Part shown: piece after piece, positions 22,901-35,735 of the stretch
Numbering within the stretch: position 1 is the stretch's first letter
How the letters are laid out: each line of letters begins with the position of its first letter
Source: Saururus chinensis
Lineage: Eukaryota; Streptophyta; Magnoliopsida; Piperales; Saururaceae
Assembly (NCBI GenBank): GCA_035235625.1
Contig: CP141140.1
Location: 7,274,685 to 7,338,684, forward strand
DNA: 64,000 bases
Direction of reading: 5' to 3'
Notes under the pieces: model-generated
Database searches by the model: none
The model's input: only the letters and a program-made list of their open reading frames with translations
Told to the model about the DNA's origin: nothing
Made by a program: the position numbers and the translations under genes

Positions 22901-25655
22901 AAGAAGCCAGGGTTTCAGCAAATTTTTTGGCTTGAGGATCATAGCCATGCAGTAGTATTGAATGAAATGTTTCAAGCACACCCATGATAATCTCTACCTC
23001 CTCCTCCACTTTGTCAAGGACGCTTTTTAACCAAGGAAGTACACGGCTTTCACAAATTTCAATAACACTTGCTGCCAAACCTATGCCATTTAAGCTTTCC
23101 ATGTTAGATTGACAACTGTAAGTGTATGTTTCCTTCAAAAGGTATAAAGCGTACAAGAAAACTTCATTAGAATTTCTACGAGGAATATACAGAGAGGGTA
23201 GTACAGCATAATTGAGCAGTTCCTGGCCTAACTCTGCTAATTTTAGAATCCCATGAGAAGAAGGTAGCTTCAAGACAGCTAGAAATGTCGAACATGCCAC
23301 TGTGAAAGTCTGAGCCAACATTCCTATATCTCCATTAGCATCTCTTCTGAACAAACTGGACAAGATTAAAACCAATTCTTCTATCTGACATCCTGACACA
23401 ATCTCAGGACAGTCAGAAATGCATCTCAAAACAAGCTTCAGCGTATGACACTGAACTGGATGAAGAGGTATCTCTACTATATGATGCAGAACGGTCAACA
23501 AGGTTGGAAAACCAATAGAAAGGCTCTGTCTAAAAGCTTGCTCGGCATTTGATAAAAGATCCAGAATTTGAATGGAGGAAACTACCAAATGGTCCTTATT
23601 ATCTGCTAAAGTTTGAATTAAGTCAGGTCTTAAGTCTTGGCTGAAATATATTTGTAAATGTTCACAACTTTACATTGATCACCTGATAATCTCAAGACTT
23701 CAAATACGTAATCAGGCACACCTTCTTCAACCAATACTTGGATTTCTTTATTGAGATCAGCACCCAGTGATAGAGAATGATACATCAAGTCTAATGCACA
23801 TATCTGTACATCGACATCAGAAGAAAGCAAAGGACCTTTAATGGCATCAGTAAACAATGAAACCAAAGGCAATCCTGCCTCAATATGAGAATTTAGTCCA
23901 AAGGTGTCAGCTCCTGTTTGAGAACCACTTTGTGGGTCATGAGAAAAGAAGTGTCCCAAATATCCTCTTTTAGCTAACAGTGTGAGAAGCGCTGAGACAG
24001 GAAAAAGCAATGACCATAACTTCTTCAAAATTGGAACACTTAATAATTAGAAGATTTATTGTGTCATAAAAATGCAAAAATGTGAAAATAAAAAGATTAA
24101 AACCTATGCAATTAGTGCGGACAACGTCATTTTGGGTCTTCATGAGAGCTTGTAGGGAGAGATACAATAGCCTGGGGTGAAACCTAGAAAATTCTTCATC
24201 TCTTTCCCCTAGCAGAATATATAGTTTGTATAGAACAAAGAAAATTTCTCCGTGTATTTCTTCACTGTCAGGAAAAGGAAAGTCTTATTTGAAAGAGATG
24301 ATAAATTTCATAAAAGTATCCTAAAGCAGTTTAACTGTATCACCTCGGAAGCTGAAGACCATTCACAAGACTGGAAATGAGAGCAGCAGTATGTCTGATG
24401 TCTGTTAAAAGATAATCATTATTGTTGTTACTCTGACAATCCAATAGAACTCCTAAACAATGAACCTGTTTAGAGAAGAGTTCTTGCAAAAGGTTAATAT
24501 TCTTCACCTTCACACCTCTCATATATAAAACAGTTTTCTTGCAAATCTCAACCAGCAATCAGAAAACACAGATCTGGATGAGATCCCAGTCCACTGATTA
24601 CTATCCACTGCTACAAAGAAGGTAAATGAACAACATTATCACACAGATATATCTCCAACCAAGTAATGGAATCTCTTGCCAATCTAGCGCTGCTGGTTGA
24701 ATCTCTCCCGGTTGTCCCCAGGGTCGAATCCCATATTAGCTTATAGCATGTGGAGTTGCGTGAGTCATACCTATCAAAAAGGCATGGAATCTCTTGATTG
24801 ATACGTTTCTGCATGACTACCTACTGGGATGAATGGTTCAAAAATCTTATATGAAAAAGCCACAGACGGAATGTGACATACAGAAATACTAAAATACGCA
24901 TAGCTGAGTTTACAGCAAGAACGGCAACAGCTTTGGTTCAGTAAAAAAGATTATTCTAATATAGAAGAAGACCCCATTTTCAACTTCCCCAACTTCTGCA
25001 CGGGTAGTAAGATGCTAAGAAAAACACACTTCAACATATAAGAAAGAAAGAGAAAGCATCGAGGTAACTTATCTCCTTCCTGGTTATTCTACACAAAAAA
25101 ACTACTGACCAAGTAGATTTGTGCTCGACTCCACATGTTGGAGATGAGAGATTCAGATATCCCCGCCACGAAATCCCCGTAAAGAGACTCGTCCCTACCA
25201 TCATCACGAGCAGAGAGAAGCGAAATAAGATGCAGGAGCTGGGTGGCGACCAGTTCACAGTGGTGGAAGGACACCAGCGCCCGGATCAAGGGGGAAACGA
25301 GGAACCGGCATTGGCGCCGTACGACAGCGTCGGCAACGGCTTGCGCAACAAGCGAGATGGTGTGAGAGAGGCGAAGAGTGGGAGGGCGAGTCATCGGCGA
25401 GCAGCGGAGGGTGTTGCTGAAGCAGACGAGACAAATGCGGCCGCCGCCCTGCCGCAATCGCAGATAGTACGACGATCCATGACCCTGGCTGCATCCCCCA
25501 TCTTCGTCTTCCTCCTCAATGAACACTTCTGGTTCTAGCTCTTCCAAGCCGTACTGCTCTTCCATGACGATGTCCTCTTGGAATTCGTCTTCCATCATCG
25601 CCATTGTCAGAGGCGTAAGGCGGCGACGGGCGAGAAATGTGGCTGTCCGCCTCAA
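19989..25655 (-). CDS. PRD1: Putative recombination initiation defect 1, meiotic double-strand-break factor
   Basis: PRD1 is needed for formation of meiotic DNA double-strand breaks in plants, in the nucleus with the SPO11 machinery. Exons in gene order: 25655-25110, 24465-24344, 24264-24104, 23991-23683, 23602-22630, 22549-21847, 21769-21489, 21416-20768 and 20213-19989. Phases close throughout, giving 1322 residues; the Arabidopsis protein is about 1330. Recognised family stretches include GGGRICLVCFSN near the N terminus, AIKGPLLSSD, VLETFHSILL, LPSDPVDLLFLLGQKS, IFHLMVEKEW, VKWLFQQEE, GDNYAASLLVALL and SLIKLVASHCLLELLT. The N terminus has an acidic run. The rest is helical and leucine-rich with no catalytic motif, as in the family. 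One intron (21417-21488) uses a GC donor. The first in-frame ATG was taken; later Met codons at 18-21 are possible alternatives. Confidence 0.9.
20401..20543. mobile_element. Mutator-like MITE family member in the last PRD1 intron
   Basis: Begins GGATAGTGATATTCCTGCA and ends GTAGGAATATTATTTTCC, terminal inverted repeats matching those at 33464-33640 and 60781-60938, with a different interior. The 9-bp flanks (GAAGGGGAA and AAAGGGGGA) match at seven positions. Confidence 0.7.
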
Positions 25656-28127
25656 GCCTCTGAGCCTTACAAATCTTCTAAATCGATCTGCCTCCCGTCT
25701 CTTAGCAGGATAGAGTAAAATCCCTAAAAGCTGCTAAAAGAAACGAAGAATGGAGTTATGAGCAAAACGGCCTCAAATCGAAACAGCAGATGCATTGCAA
25801 TTTGCAAGCAACTCTTTCTAGAAAAAAAACAAATTACTCCTATTCGGAGGCAGCGGCACTATCGATGACACGCTACCGCTGCGCCACCCCGCCTTTGAGC
25901 AATGGCGGGAAGATTTTGTTTTTACCAAAGTTACGGGACCTGTTTAAACTTTAAAATAAATTTATTTTAGGTCATTCTACTATATAAAATGTTTAAAAAG
26001 GGTATTTAAAATTTAATCCTCTTTTTAACCAGGGTTATAATAAAAGATTATTTAACTCATTTTTCTTTCTCATCCAAATAGGTATCTTTGGAAAAATCTC
26101 AAACTTCGAGCTTTTCTCGCAAAATTTTGAGACTTCAAGGTTTGGGCCTTTATTACACAAAAATACTCTCGCAGACGCAGATGTAAGCCACTTGTCTTCT
26201 TTTCTCTTCCGAGGATATTTTTCAAACCACTTTTTATAGTAGACTCCCACTTCTTTCTCTTTCGTTTTCTTTCTCCTTTTTCTATAGTGACATCGAAGGT
26301 GTTATGGGCCCGTGGCAGCAAGTCAAAATAGAGCTCTCGTCATGGCCATGCACTCATGTTGGATGGGCATTTTCAAATGTGATGGCTTGGCCAGATTTGA
26401 CTAAGGCAAGACTCTTGTGGTTTGGCCAGATTTTGCTAGAGGCCATGATAATTTTGTAAGATATGGCTATGGCTGTACTTATCACATTCTAATATTTTAA
26501 AATTTATTTTTCTCATAACTTAAATTATAAAAATAATTTTTTAAAATTTTTATATGTGGCTAATGGTGATTAAGCATGATAGATGAATAATTAAGAGTAA
26601 TCGTAAGGCACACAAGAGATTTACAGTGTAACTCAAACACCGAAAACTAGATGATGCCTACATCCATTCTCTCGAAGTACTAAATTTAAGACATCTAGAC
26701 TCTCCACTAAGTGAGAGTTTCATGCTCACTCTCAATCATCTACAATAAAAGGTTTTTGTTGGCTCACCATTAACCATATAATTTTGTTTAACTCATTGTA
26801 AATTGTTACATAACTTCGAGTGAATCCACACGCACCTAGAATTACTCTTTAACTTTCCATGGGTTATACCTAAACCTGCCTCTTTCTTACTAAATGTTTC
26901 AACCTTTTGGTTTACTCCACTTTCTTAAAAGTAAAAGAATGTATAATTCACTTACACTTTCTGTGAGGATTAAATATCCTACACCTTTGTTGAACTCATG
27001 CTTCAAGCTTTTAACTTTCCACTCCCCATCCTTAGATTGAAATTGGTACTTTAAAATTGTTAAGATTATTTGGACGAAGGAACATGAGTTTCTAATACAT
27101 GTAACTATTTGATTTAAGAAACTATTGTCGAGTAGTCTTAAATATCTTTTTACCATTTTTAAAAAAAATATTATATACCCTTTTTAGGGGAGGATGACTA
27201 ATCAAGACATACTAAGGTTTTAAAATATTTTTCTATGAAGAATATAAAACTAAATCTAAAAAGTCTTTAGTTATTTCTAAATATCTTGATTAAAAGTCTA
27301 TTAAACTTTGATCTTATAAATGAAAGAAAAGTTTGGACACTCTTATGATTTAACTATAAGAACCCAAGTTAAGAGAAAGGGAAGGAGAAGTACTTTCAAC
27401 TTTATCAAAAGAGGGGGTATTTATAATTGAAGGATTTCATGTTGGGTTTATATATATTTGGGTCTTAGTTTGAGTATATGTGTCTTTTTCTTACACGAGA
27501 TGGATGAGTTTTTTCTCCAACCAACCTAAGAGTGTAACGACTTATCTTTTGGGCCAAATAAATTATAATTAAGAAACTTGATCAATTATTCATTTTTTTT
27601 GTCTTAAAGCTTCTCTTGTCTACTTTGGGCTTGAGCCTTTGTCTTATTTTTTCATGATTTTTTTTAAATTTATTCTTTGTCTTCTTTGGGCTTCAGTTCT
27701 TATTGTTTATTTTATTTATGGGCTTCTTCAAGCTTATTTATTTTGTTAAGCTTGAGCCTTTAGTTGGAGTTCACTAAAATCACTACAACAGGTGACAGGG
27801 TACCAAAATGGCTACCAAAAGGGATGTTGGCATCTTGGAAGAATTTTACTAGGATTTTTCTAACGATATGGTATCCCAACAAGCACTTCATTTACGGTTT
27901 ATTGACGGAGACAGTAAGCAGCTTCTGTCCCATATTACAGCTAGTAAGCAGCAACAAGATGACTGAACATGGAATGCCAGCGTTGCATGATCTTGTCCAT
28001 GCTTACCTAGCAGCCTTGTCAATTCATCCCATATGTATTCCAATGTCAGCATATAGCATGATCTTTTGGATGAAAGAAGATTTCCCTGTGCCATGATCTC
28101 AACAACAAAATGGAGTTATAAACATAG
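25656..28127. other. Spacer between SDP1 3' end and PRD1 5' end
   Basis: The right-to-left order is SDP1 then PRD1 on the minus strand, so the left part is the PRD1 promoter region. A stretch at about 26600-26850 resembles non-coding retrotransposon debris (ACACAAGAGATTTACA, GCCTACATCCA). A weak 110-residue frame at 27764-28096 has no domain. Confidence 0.45.
25904..25911 (-). promoter_or_regulatory. E2F-like site upstream of PRD1
   Basis: GGCGGGAA on the plus strand, TTCCCGCC on the PRD1 strand, about 250 bp before the PRD1 ATG. This fits the E2F-binding core of plant S-phase and meiotic genes. A single 8-bp match can arise by chance. Confidence 0.35.
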
Positions 28128-28172
28128 AACAATTTTTTTTGCCAAATGACTATTAATTTAGGACTGAGGGAG
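28128..28172. mobile_element. Stowaway MITE, right-end remnant
   Basis: TATTAATTTAGGACTGAGGGAG followed by TA matches the right end of Stowaway elements (complement of CTCCCTCCGTCC). The left end is absent. Confidence 0.55.
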
Positions 28173-28296
28173 TACATAATAGCCATAGATAATAATGCAA
28201 GATTTGCGTGGATATCTTACAAGTGTTTATATACAGCTTTTTCAAATTTCGGGACTTCACTATTACAACCTTCCATTGAAGAATGGCCAACGAAAG

Positions 28297-31281
28297 TCAA
28301 ATTGGGTCATCGTCTTCCCCGCTCTCTGATGCATGATTGGCATCAGGGGACCCTAAGTCTATGCCTAGAATTTCAACTTCTATACATTCGGCGACAGAAC
28401 AAGGAGAAACGCTTGTGACTTGGCTGGAAACAGGACTCCTGGTGCTACGGGCAGCTAAACCTGTATCTTCCTTTTTTACAATATTAAACACAATGCCATC
28501 CCTAATTCTTTCCGGTTGCAAGAGATCGCCTTCTGCCACCATGATGCTCGTAGGACCAGTGGGCACTCTACTACCAACTTGACAAGAATCACAGTCTGCA
28601 TTGTCTGCCCTCTCGTCTAAGGTCCTGTAGTTTTCATAGTTATGATCCTTTCCTGCTGTGTGACTTGATGAACAGCTGACAGATTCATTGATACGTTCTG
28701 GCTCATCAAAGTTCATATGCTGCAAGGCTTCTTCTCCCACCCAAGGCTTCTTCCCTTCTGCATCTAGTTCCAAAGTTTGCACGAAATGAATAAATTTATT
28801 GGCAGAAGTGGTCCTCATCAGGGGTCCACCAGATCTAGTCCACGAATGGAGTTCAGCACTTTCAGACTCGCTATCACTCCCCTCATGTGCATTGCGGTAG
28901 AAAGGCAAATTTCGCCCAGCTGGACCAACGTGACCACCACCTTGAAAAAGAGAGGCTGCGACATCCGATAGGTCTTCAAGTGATCCTGATGAATTTTCTC
29001 TGGCGATGCAATTCCAAGAGGGAATTCTTCTAGAGGCATTGAACTGAACTGTGGTGGATAACCCATGCGAAGAAGCAGCAACCAGCTCATCATTTCTTCT
29101 CTTGAGCCTACGCATGTGGTTGAGAAGTGCAACACATTCATCCAGAGCAAGTTCAATGCTACAATTGGCCTTTATGGCCGAGAGCTTCTCCCATGTGCAT
29201 CTCCTACCTTGATTTGCCGCCTTTTGAAGCTCCAGATGGGATGGGTTTTGTATAATTTTCGAGTACTGAAACAAATCCACATTATTATTAGATATATAAA
29301 AGAAACATAAACTTCATCGGCCAAACTACAAACAGAATTTAATGGCCCCTATATTTTTTTGTGAGCTCTAGTGCTGACAACACTAGCTCACCCTGAATTG
29401 TAAAGCAGTAACATTGCTCTAAATATTGCGTCCAACAACCAAAATGTAATGATGCCTTTGTCAAAAGATGTTTTGTTTCCGTCTAAAATTTGAATTAAAT
29501 ATATTTACCTGAGCAAGTGTGGCAGGCATAACAACAGTAACATCGCCCTCCCACTCTTGAGCAAAAAGCTTTGCAATTCCTCCCAGGGGAAAGCCAAGCT
29601 CCAATATCTGATTGCATCTATGTTTTACCTCCATCTCTGTAAGATGAGCAAGCTGTATAGCACAGAAGTAAATCAGCATCATTCAGGATTTTAGTAAAAC
29701 TTAGAATGCTGGAGTTTACCAATTGAGAAATTTAGCTAACTGATAAATATATATGGGAAAAGTAATCATTCTTGATATACTTTGCTAGACACAAATTGTT
29801 GTAGGTAAAAAAAAGAGAGAGAGAAAACGAAAAAGAAACAACATATGAGTAGGTATCATTGAATATGGTACCTTTGCAGCAAAGTTGCCTCCATAAGCTC
29901 TAACAATTTCTTTTAACCTCAATAGGGGAGCGATATGAGGATTAGCCTGACTGACAATAAAATGATTAACATTAAACAACTCCTTAAGCTGCTTCATGGG
30001 CAAATCACTCTCCAGGCTTCCATCTCTCCATCGACGCGGGGAATTACCAGCTCCCTCCACCAAAAAGGGAGCCTGAAATGGAACAAGCTCCCCACTCCTG
30101 TCCTTGGCCATGAGCTCCTGAGCTTCATATAAACCAGGAAAAGCACAAGAAGCTGTCACGGCACTCCAAATAACAACATGAGGAGAAGTCAAGTAATTGA
30201 GGCATCTGGGTGGCTCGTGCTTCCTAGGAGAACAAACGGTTATACCAAGAATCCTGCCGGTCATATCATAAGCCTCTTGGAAAGTAAGGTTACTGGTTAG
30301 ATTCCTTAAAAGCCTCTGCAAATGCCGAATATCATGGGCTGCACCTTGTGTCATAATTCTTTTCAACATGGTAAAGATACCACCCATCTGATCGAAAAAC
30401 TGTAAGGAATGCCATTTATCTTCAAAAAAACTTTCAAGCTCGGGCCATGACCTTGTTGCGACAATCGCACAGACAATTGATCCGACACTGGACCCTGCAA
30501 TTATCCTTGGCAGAAGCTTATTTTCCACCAGAGTTTTCACCACACCCACATGGAAGGAACCAAGGGAAGCACCCCCACTTAACAGTAAGGCAGTCCTGCC
30601 AAAGGCATGCCTCGTTTCATGCATAAACGCAAGCTTTTCTTCCAAAAGCAACTCTTCTGAATCCCAATCGCAAACCATTCTCAATTGGGTCGAAACCTCA
30701 TCAATATAATCCTTAATCAACCTGGGAACCTGAAGCCTGCCCTTGTGAAGCTGGGGATTACACATGTTCCCCAAATTTCTAAGCAAATCAGCTCGCATAC
30801 AAAAAATAATGTCCCTCAATGAGCCTGCTTGTCGCCTATGTCGGAGCTCCTGCAGCTTATTTCTCACCAACTCCTCATCATAAAGAGGAGATTCGTTCAT
30901 CTTGGGAGTTTCTTTCTCGAGCATCCTTGCAGCATGGGACCATTCTTCATAAGTAACTGCATTCCGCATCATGTTCCTCCAGAACTTGCGTCTATATGCA
31001 GATTTAGCTTTCAATTGTACATTTGTGTAACGCTTTAAGAGGAAAGCAATCAGGGTGACCATTACGAGAATACCTTGGGGGTTTCGAGGGTGAAACCAGG
31101 AAATGAAAGGAACCACAGAGTCTTCAATCCGGGCTAGTAAACTCCAGAGAAACTGAACAATTCGGTACCGAAAATGGGAAGCAGAATTGCAGAACAGAAT
31201 CCGGATGGCAATTGTTCTGCCCACAATTGAGGAGGGGCCAATGGAGAAGGGGGTCACGCTTGCCTCACTGCTAATTTCCAT
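28297..31281 (-). CDS. SDP1: Triacylglycerol lipase of the SDP1 family (patatin-like)
   Basis: Oil-body-associated lipase that starts triacylglycerol breakdown, releasing fatty acids for peroxisomal beta-oxidation. Exons: 31281-29872, 29652-29509 and 29265-28297, phases closing, 840 residues (Arabidopsis SDP1 about 825). A membrane-like segment lies near residues 68-83, and the DUF3336 region near 90-220. The patatin domain has the glycine-rich loop [10 protein letters not shown] at 235-244, nucleophile motif GSSVG at 263-267 (Ser265) and the DGS catalytic Asp at 420. The dyad and oxyanion loop are intact, so an active enzyme is predicted. The long Ser-rich C-terminal tail ends in an acidic DDDPI. 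SDP1 versus SDP1-like cannot be settled by eye. A minus-strand TATA motif lies at 31911-31918, which leaves room for a 5' UTR intron. Confidence 0.93.
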
Positions 31282-31910
31282 TTCTAACAGTGGTGTGAAA
31301 GAAGAAGAAAAAAACGAAGCCTTTCGAACGTTGCGATGGAATCCGTCTTCACAAAAAAAATAACGAATTTAAAGAAACCTCAACTCCGATTTCGGGTTGG
31401 AGCCTATTATGCGATTTACTACCGGCCGGAATTAGGCCAAATGGGTACACGGAGAATCGATAATCATAGGAGGTATAAATTGAAAGAATGGACAAAGATC
31501 AAGATAACACGATCCTCGCATAAATTAGATAAAAAGTAGCGAAATAAATGCAACTAGCAGAATCACCTCAACTTTATCAAATGGGTTTCTTCATCATTTT
31601 TTTACTCGGTTACACTAAAGGCTTCAAAAAGCCTTCAACGCAGCGGCTCGAGAACACATACTCTAATTCCGAATGGCAGCTACAAACATCACTCGGATCG
31701 GAAAGAGGCATTACCACCGGCCTCAGGAAGACATTGAACGTTACGCAACACTGATCTAAATTAGGTGCAAAGAAACCGTAGTTTCAAACGACAGAAAGGA
31801 AGAAATTACCCCCAAAAAAGAGGCAGAGGAGAGGAAGAAAAAAGCCTTCGGCGAACAATCAACCTAACGAGCAGGAACCGAGAGAGAGGAGGAGGAGGAG
31901 GATGGCCGGG

Positions 31911-31920
31911 GTATATAGGA
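31911..31920 (-). promoter_or_regulatory. Probable TATA box of SDP1
   Basis: CCTATATACC on the minus strand, followed about 30 bp later by a C/T-rich leader with repeated TCC and TCTC. A candidate splice acceptor (CACTGTTAG) ends two bases before the SDP1 ATG, so a leader intron is likely but inferred. Confidence 0.5.
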
Positions 31921-31994
31921 ACGTTTTGATCTCCGGAGATCGATTAGGGCCGGGGAAATCCAGTGCCTTCTACTTCCACGGAAGACCCATCTGA

Positions 31995-32585
31995 CAGAAG
32001 TTTGAAAGAGAGGGTTGATGACGCGGAAGCCTAATCAGCAACGTGAGAAAAGTAGATAACGATGGAAAACCAAAGCCGACATGAACGGCGAAAAGGTCGG
32101 GGTCGTTGATTCACCAACCCCAGACACAACTTATTTTATCCGCACTTTCCTTTGTTTTAGGCGGCATCTTCGCACGTACTCTTCTGTTCCACATGATACT
32201 TTTTCCCATATGTCTGAACGAAAAATCGTTTACCAGGATAAGAATCAGGGATCGGATTTCCGAGGGAAAACTTCATAATCCTCTTGAGCACGTATAACGT
32301 CTATTTTTAGAATTGATTGTTGTTTTTTTATCATAAAAATGAGTAAAGTGTAATTAGCTTTTACACTAGGCTGAACAATCTGTCGTACGTTACATACAAT
32401 TAATTGTTCAAGTCACTGCCGTGAAGTTTTTTGAAACTGATTTATCTCAAAGATGGCTTTTGCTTATTCGCCGTAACAAGCAAGCTGAGAAGCTCAATGT
32501 CACGTCAACTATTGCTATATATACACACACACTATTATTAAAGTCAGAAGGTGGGCACACAATTTTACCATATTCTATTTTTATT
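31995..32585. other. SDP1 upstream region
   Basis: No gene seen. Short frames lack context. This is promoter-distal sequence for SDP1 and the left border of the 15-kb transposon-rich spacer. Confidence 0.4.
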
Positions 32586-32651
32586 GGAAAAGTTTATAAC
32601 AACATGGGCTCACGCGGTTGCATATGAGCCCAAGCCCATATAAACGAGACT
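32586..32651. mobile_element. Deleted copy of the GAGCCC foldback MITE
   Basis: Left end GGAAAAGTTTATA equals the left end of copy A (GGAAAAAGTTTATA). It then jumps directly to the right arm: GGGCTCACGCGG, CATATGAGCCCAAGCCC and ATATAAACGAGACT. The interior and the left arm are missing. Confidence 0.65.
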
Positions 32652-32987
32652 CTACTTATAATATTCTTTTAAAATAATAATACGTATGAGTCTTGATATT
32701 ACATGTCTCCTCCCTCCGCAACTATTTCATTCATATCACAAGCGTCCAAACAAAGAGAACTTCGGTCAAGAGTTCTAAACAAAGAAGATCAACAAAAAAA
32801 TAGAAACTTGGTGTATTAAGATAATAAGATAAACCTTGACAATCATTGCTTGAAAAAAAATTTACATAAGAGAAAGTGGAGAGGTGGTTCCAGTTGGGCC
32901 TGGGAGGGCATAAGTGCCATAAGTAGCTACATATTGCAGTTCCATGCATGGGATTTAGAACACTGGCAAAATGTTCTTCAAACATAT

Positions 32988-33413
32988 AGGGCCCATTTGG
33001 GAGGCATTTTTGTAAGTGAAAAATGATTTGTTTACATTGGAAATTGCTTTCTAAGCCATAAACCGTTTTGAAATGTCATTTAACATTAAAATAGCTTTCA
33101 TGACAAAAGTTAATTTTTGGGTTAATTCAAAACGAATTGACCCAAAATTTGCTTTCTTCAAGAAAGTTATTTCTTTTTTGAAATGATATGAAAATACGTT
33201 TTACCCATTAGTCAAAGATGTTTTACTCATTATATTTGAGGATATTTTTGTTATTTTTACATGAAAATCAAAAGTGAGCTAAAATTTGATTTCTTTTTTA
33301 AATTATCTAATAAAACTCTATCCAAATGTCTTGTACTTTTACTTTTTTGTCAAAAATCAATTCACTTACAAAGTCATTTTCTTTCTAATTCAAATTACTT
33401 GCCAAACGCCCCT
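32988..33413. mobile_element. MITE-like element with AGGGCC/GGCCCCT ends
   Basis: Left end AGGGCCCATTTGGGAGGC with TTTTTGTAAGTGAAAA just inside. The right end read in reverse is AGGGGCGTTTGGCAAG with CTTTGTAAGTGAATTG inside. The inverted arms are imperfect over about 50 bp, total 426 bp. Ends of this type are common in hAT- and PIF-type MITEs; the target duplication is unclear. Confidence 0.55.
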
Positions 33414-33463
33414 ATAGTTTACATTTGCTTTTGAGTTTTGGTTCCAGTTTATAATTAAAAAAA

Positions 33464-33640
33464 GGATAGTGATATTCTCACAACAAAACCACCCACAAAA
33501 ACAAAAACACCTACAAAAGTTTTGATTGGACTTCACAAATATGCCCTACATAAAGTTCACATGAGCTTACTTATTTAGACTAATTAAAACTCATGTGTAA
33601 GTTTTTAATGTATAATTTTGATGTGAAAATACCATTTTTC
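33464..33640 (+). mobile_element. Mutator-like MITE with 9-bp target duplication
   Basis: GGATAGTGATATTCTCACA at the left and TGTGAAAATACCATTTTTC at the right are inverted repeats. The element is flanked by TTAAAAAAA at 33455-33463 and 33641-33649, a 9-bp duplication as made by Mutator-like transposases. The interior (GATTGGACTTCACAAAT, CTACATAAAGTTCACATG) matches the copy at 60781-60938. Confidence 0.85.
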
Positions 33641-34367
33641 TTAAAAAAAATGCTTGAGCCATGCAAACTTCAAACATGATAACGTCAATTCATGAGGTAA
33701 ATACCGTTGATTGAAGGGGTTTCAAAAAGTGAACCCCACTAGTTTACGTGAGGAAATAAATTAATATTAATTTATTTCTAAAAGCCAAATGGACCTAGCT
33801 AATAATATAGGAATGAGGGAATATTATATATATATATATATATGATCCATAACCTAAGTGTAGAATTAGTCAAAATAAAAAATAAAATGTTAGTACACAT
33901 AAAAGGTCTGACGTAAAATCAAAATGAAAGTGAAATCATTCAATTAGATAACGACTTTACAACAATTTGTCACCAGTCATCAGGCGATATCTTCAATTGT
34001 TGTTATACCTAGTTGCTTACTACCCTCAAATGCTAATGCTTGATCAGTTTCGTTTCTATAAAATGTTGTGCTCAATTTCTTTCTGTTGCAAGTTAGTTCA
34101 TCGAAGGAGAATAAAAGTTTATTTTTTATTTATAAATTTGTTGTTGTACTTATCACTTCGCATTCTGTACCTAACAGGATTCCCCCAAAGTCAAGTCACT
34201 AGGATGATTCGACAAGTGGGGGTCATGGTTGCATCCCAACAAAGCGTACGTACCAAGTTGATGCCAATTGCCAACTTCAACTGTTGGATTACACCAAAAG
34301 AAAAAACTTCCGGCATGCAAGCTCTCTTCATCTAAAGTAAAAAATTTAAGTGAATTAGATATTAATA

Positions 34368-34470
34368 CTCCCTCCGTTTTATATTAATAGTTATATTTAA
34401 TATTTTAAAATAAATTAAATTAGTATATTTTGAAAAACCAAATATAGCTATTGATTTGAGATAGGAGAAA
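34368..34470. mobile_element. Stowaway MITE, short and diverged
   Basis: TA followed by CTCCCTCCGTTTTATATTAA at the left; GATAGGAGAAA followed by TA at the right; about 103 bp. The left end is canonical and the right end decayed. Confidence 0.65.
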
Positions 34471-34657
34471 TATTAATTAGATATTTAGAAGAAAGTGTTT
34501 CACATATTTGAGTACCCTTTTATGTGCTCATCCTCTACAAATATTAGAGTGCACATATAGGGTGCTAGGTGCCAAATGTTTTATCCAGCTCACATATATG
34601 AATTTGACACAATGTAGAATAAGAAGAAGACGAAAATAACATAACTTCTATATGTTA

Positions 34658-34856
34658 CTCCCTCCGTCTTAAAGTAATAACTTTATTTGGCAAAAAAAGT
34701 TTCTTCTGTATTAGTAGCTTCATTTTGTTTAATTTAAGTAGTTTGGTACTTAAAAAAAATATCATAAACTTATTTTCCCCTATTCTTAGATGTTAGTTTT
34801 ACCATTTAATAAAAATTATTATTTTTAAATATAGCATTAATATAGAACGGAGGGAG
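34658..34856. mobile_element. Stowaway MITE, intact
   Basis: CTCCCTCCGTCTT at the left and GAACGGAGGGAG at the right, 199 bp, each end bordered by the TA target duplication. The AT-rich interior has no coding capacity. It fits mobilisation by Tc1/mariner-type transposase. Confidence 0.85.
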
Positions 34857-35604
34857 TATATGATTATTTCTAGTATAATCCAAACTCCAAAATGAGTCAT
34901 TTGAGTTGACTTAAACTCTACACTTAAGTTGTCATAAAACAGTAAGAAAACAATTAAAATAGAGCACTCCCTTTAATACATAACTCTCGACCTACATTTA
35001 GAGGTTGGAGACAGCAGTTATTTCATCATTATTTACAACAACCCACAAATATAACTGCCGATGATAATAATAACATATGTTATACACTTACACCCATTTT
35101 ACTTATAATATAGGTACACAACACTCAATACTCGTATCAAAATTAAGCACAATTTTCCATTTTACCTCAATTTATACATCCAAGATTTATGGACTTAGCC
35201 TCTACTTTTGTAAGACCCCTCTCCGAAACTAGCTCTTGTAAAAATTCGATGTTAGAACCTAATGATAAAGTATGTTTCTTTATTAATTTTTAGAAGCAAA
35301 ACTTTGTTCCCACTACTAAAAAACAAGTGTCTCAAAATTAACAATTCTAAGCTCGAGCAAACTTACATTGTTCCAACTAGGAAATTTAGGTCTGGTAGAA
35401 TTTGGATTAAATCCCAGTTTTGGACACTATTTAACAAATACCCATTGAAATGAATGTACTTTTTAAATGCCTTTTTTCTTATTATGTTTCACACCATAGG
35501 ATTTATATGGTGGGCACATCATTCTTGGCACTTCACAATTATTAAGTTTGCATTGTATTGTAAATATACACAAGTAATCATAGTTCCCAGTTTAAAAATA
35601 TTTA

Positions 35605-35735
35605 GAAAATGATAATCACGCAGCTAATATAGCCAATAAACTCTCTTGCCTTGGTTTTAGTTGGACAAAACATGTGGTCCCAACTGAACTTTGTGTGAGG
35701 CACATGTTAGGGTTTGTTGGGCGTATATCACTATC
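35605..35735 (-). mobile_element. Mutator-like MITE family member, reverse orientation
   Basis: Read on the minus strand it runs from GATAGTGATATACGCCCAAC through CACACAAAGTTCAGTTGGGA to CGTGATTATCATTTTC, parallel to the intact copies at 33464 and 60781. Target duplication not clear. Confidence 0.6.

Noticed and set aside
24690-24750. Pol III B-box-like GGTCGAATCCC inside PRD1 intron 1, possible SINE
   Set aside because: No clear A box, no poly-A or flanking duplication; a single 11-bp word is not enough.
27764-28096. 110-residue plus-strand open frame near the SDP1 3' end
   Set aside because: No domain, no splice context, and an equally open minus-strand frame overlaps it; more likely 3' flank sequence.
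33967-34335. 122-residue open frame in the transposon-rich spacer
   Set aside because: Composition is AT-driven (Leu, Tyr, Phe runs); no family resemblance and no flanking exons.
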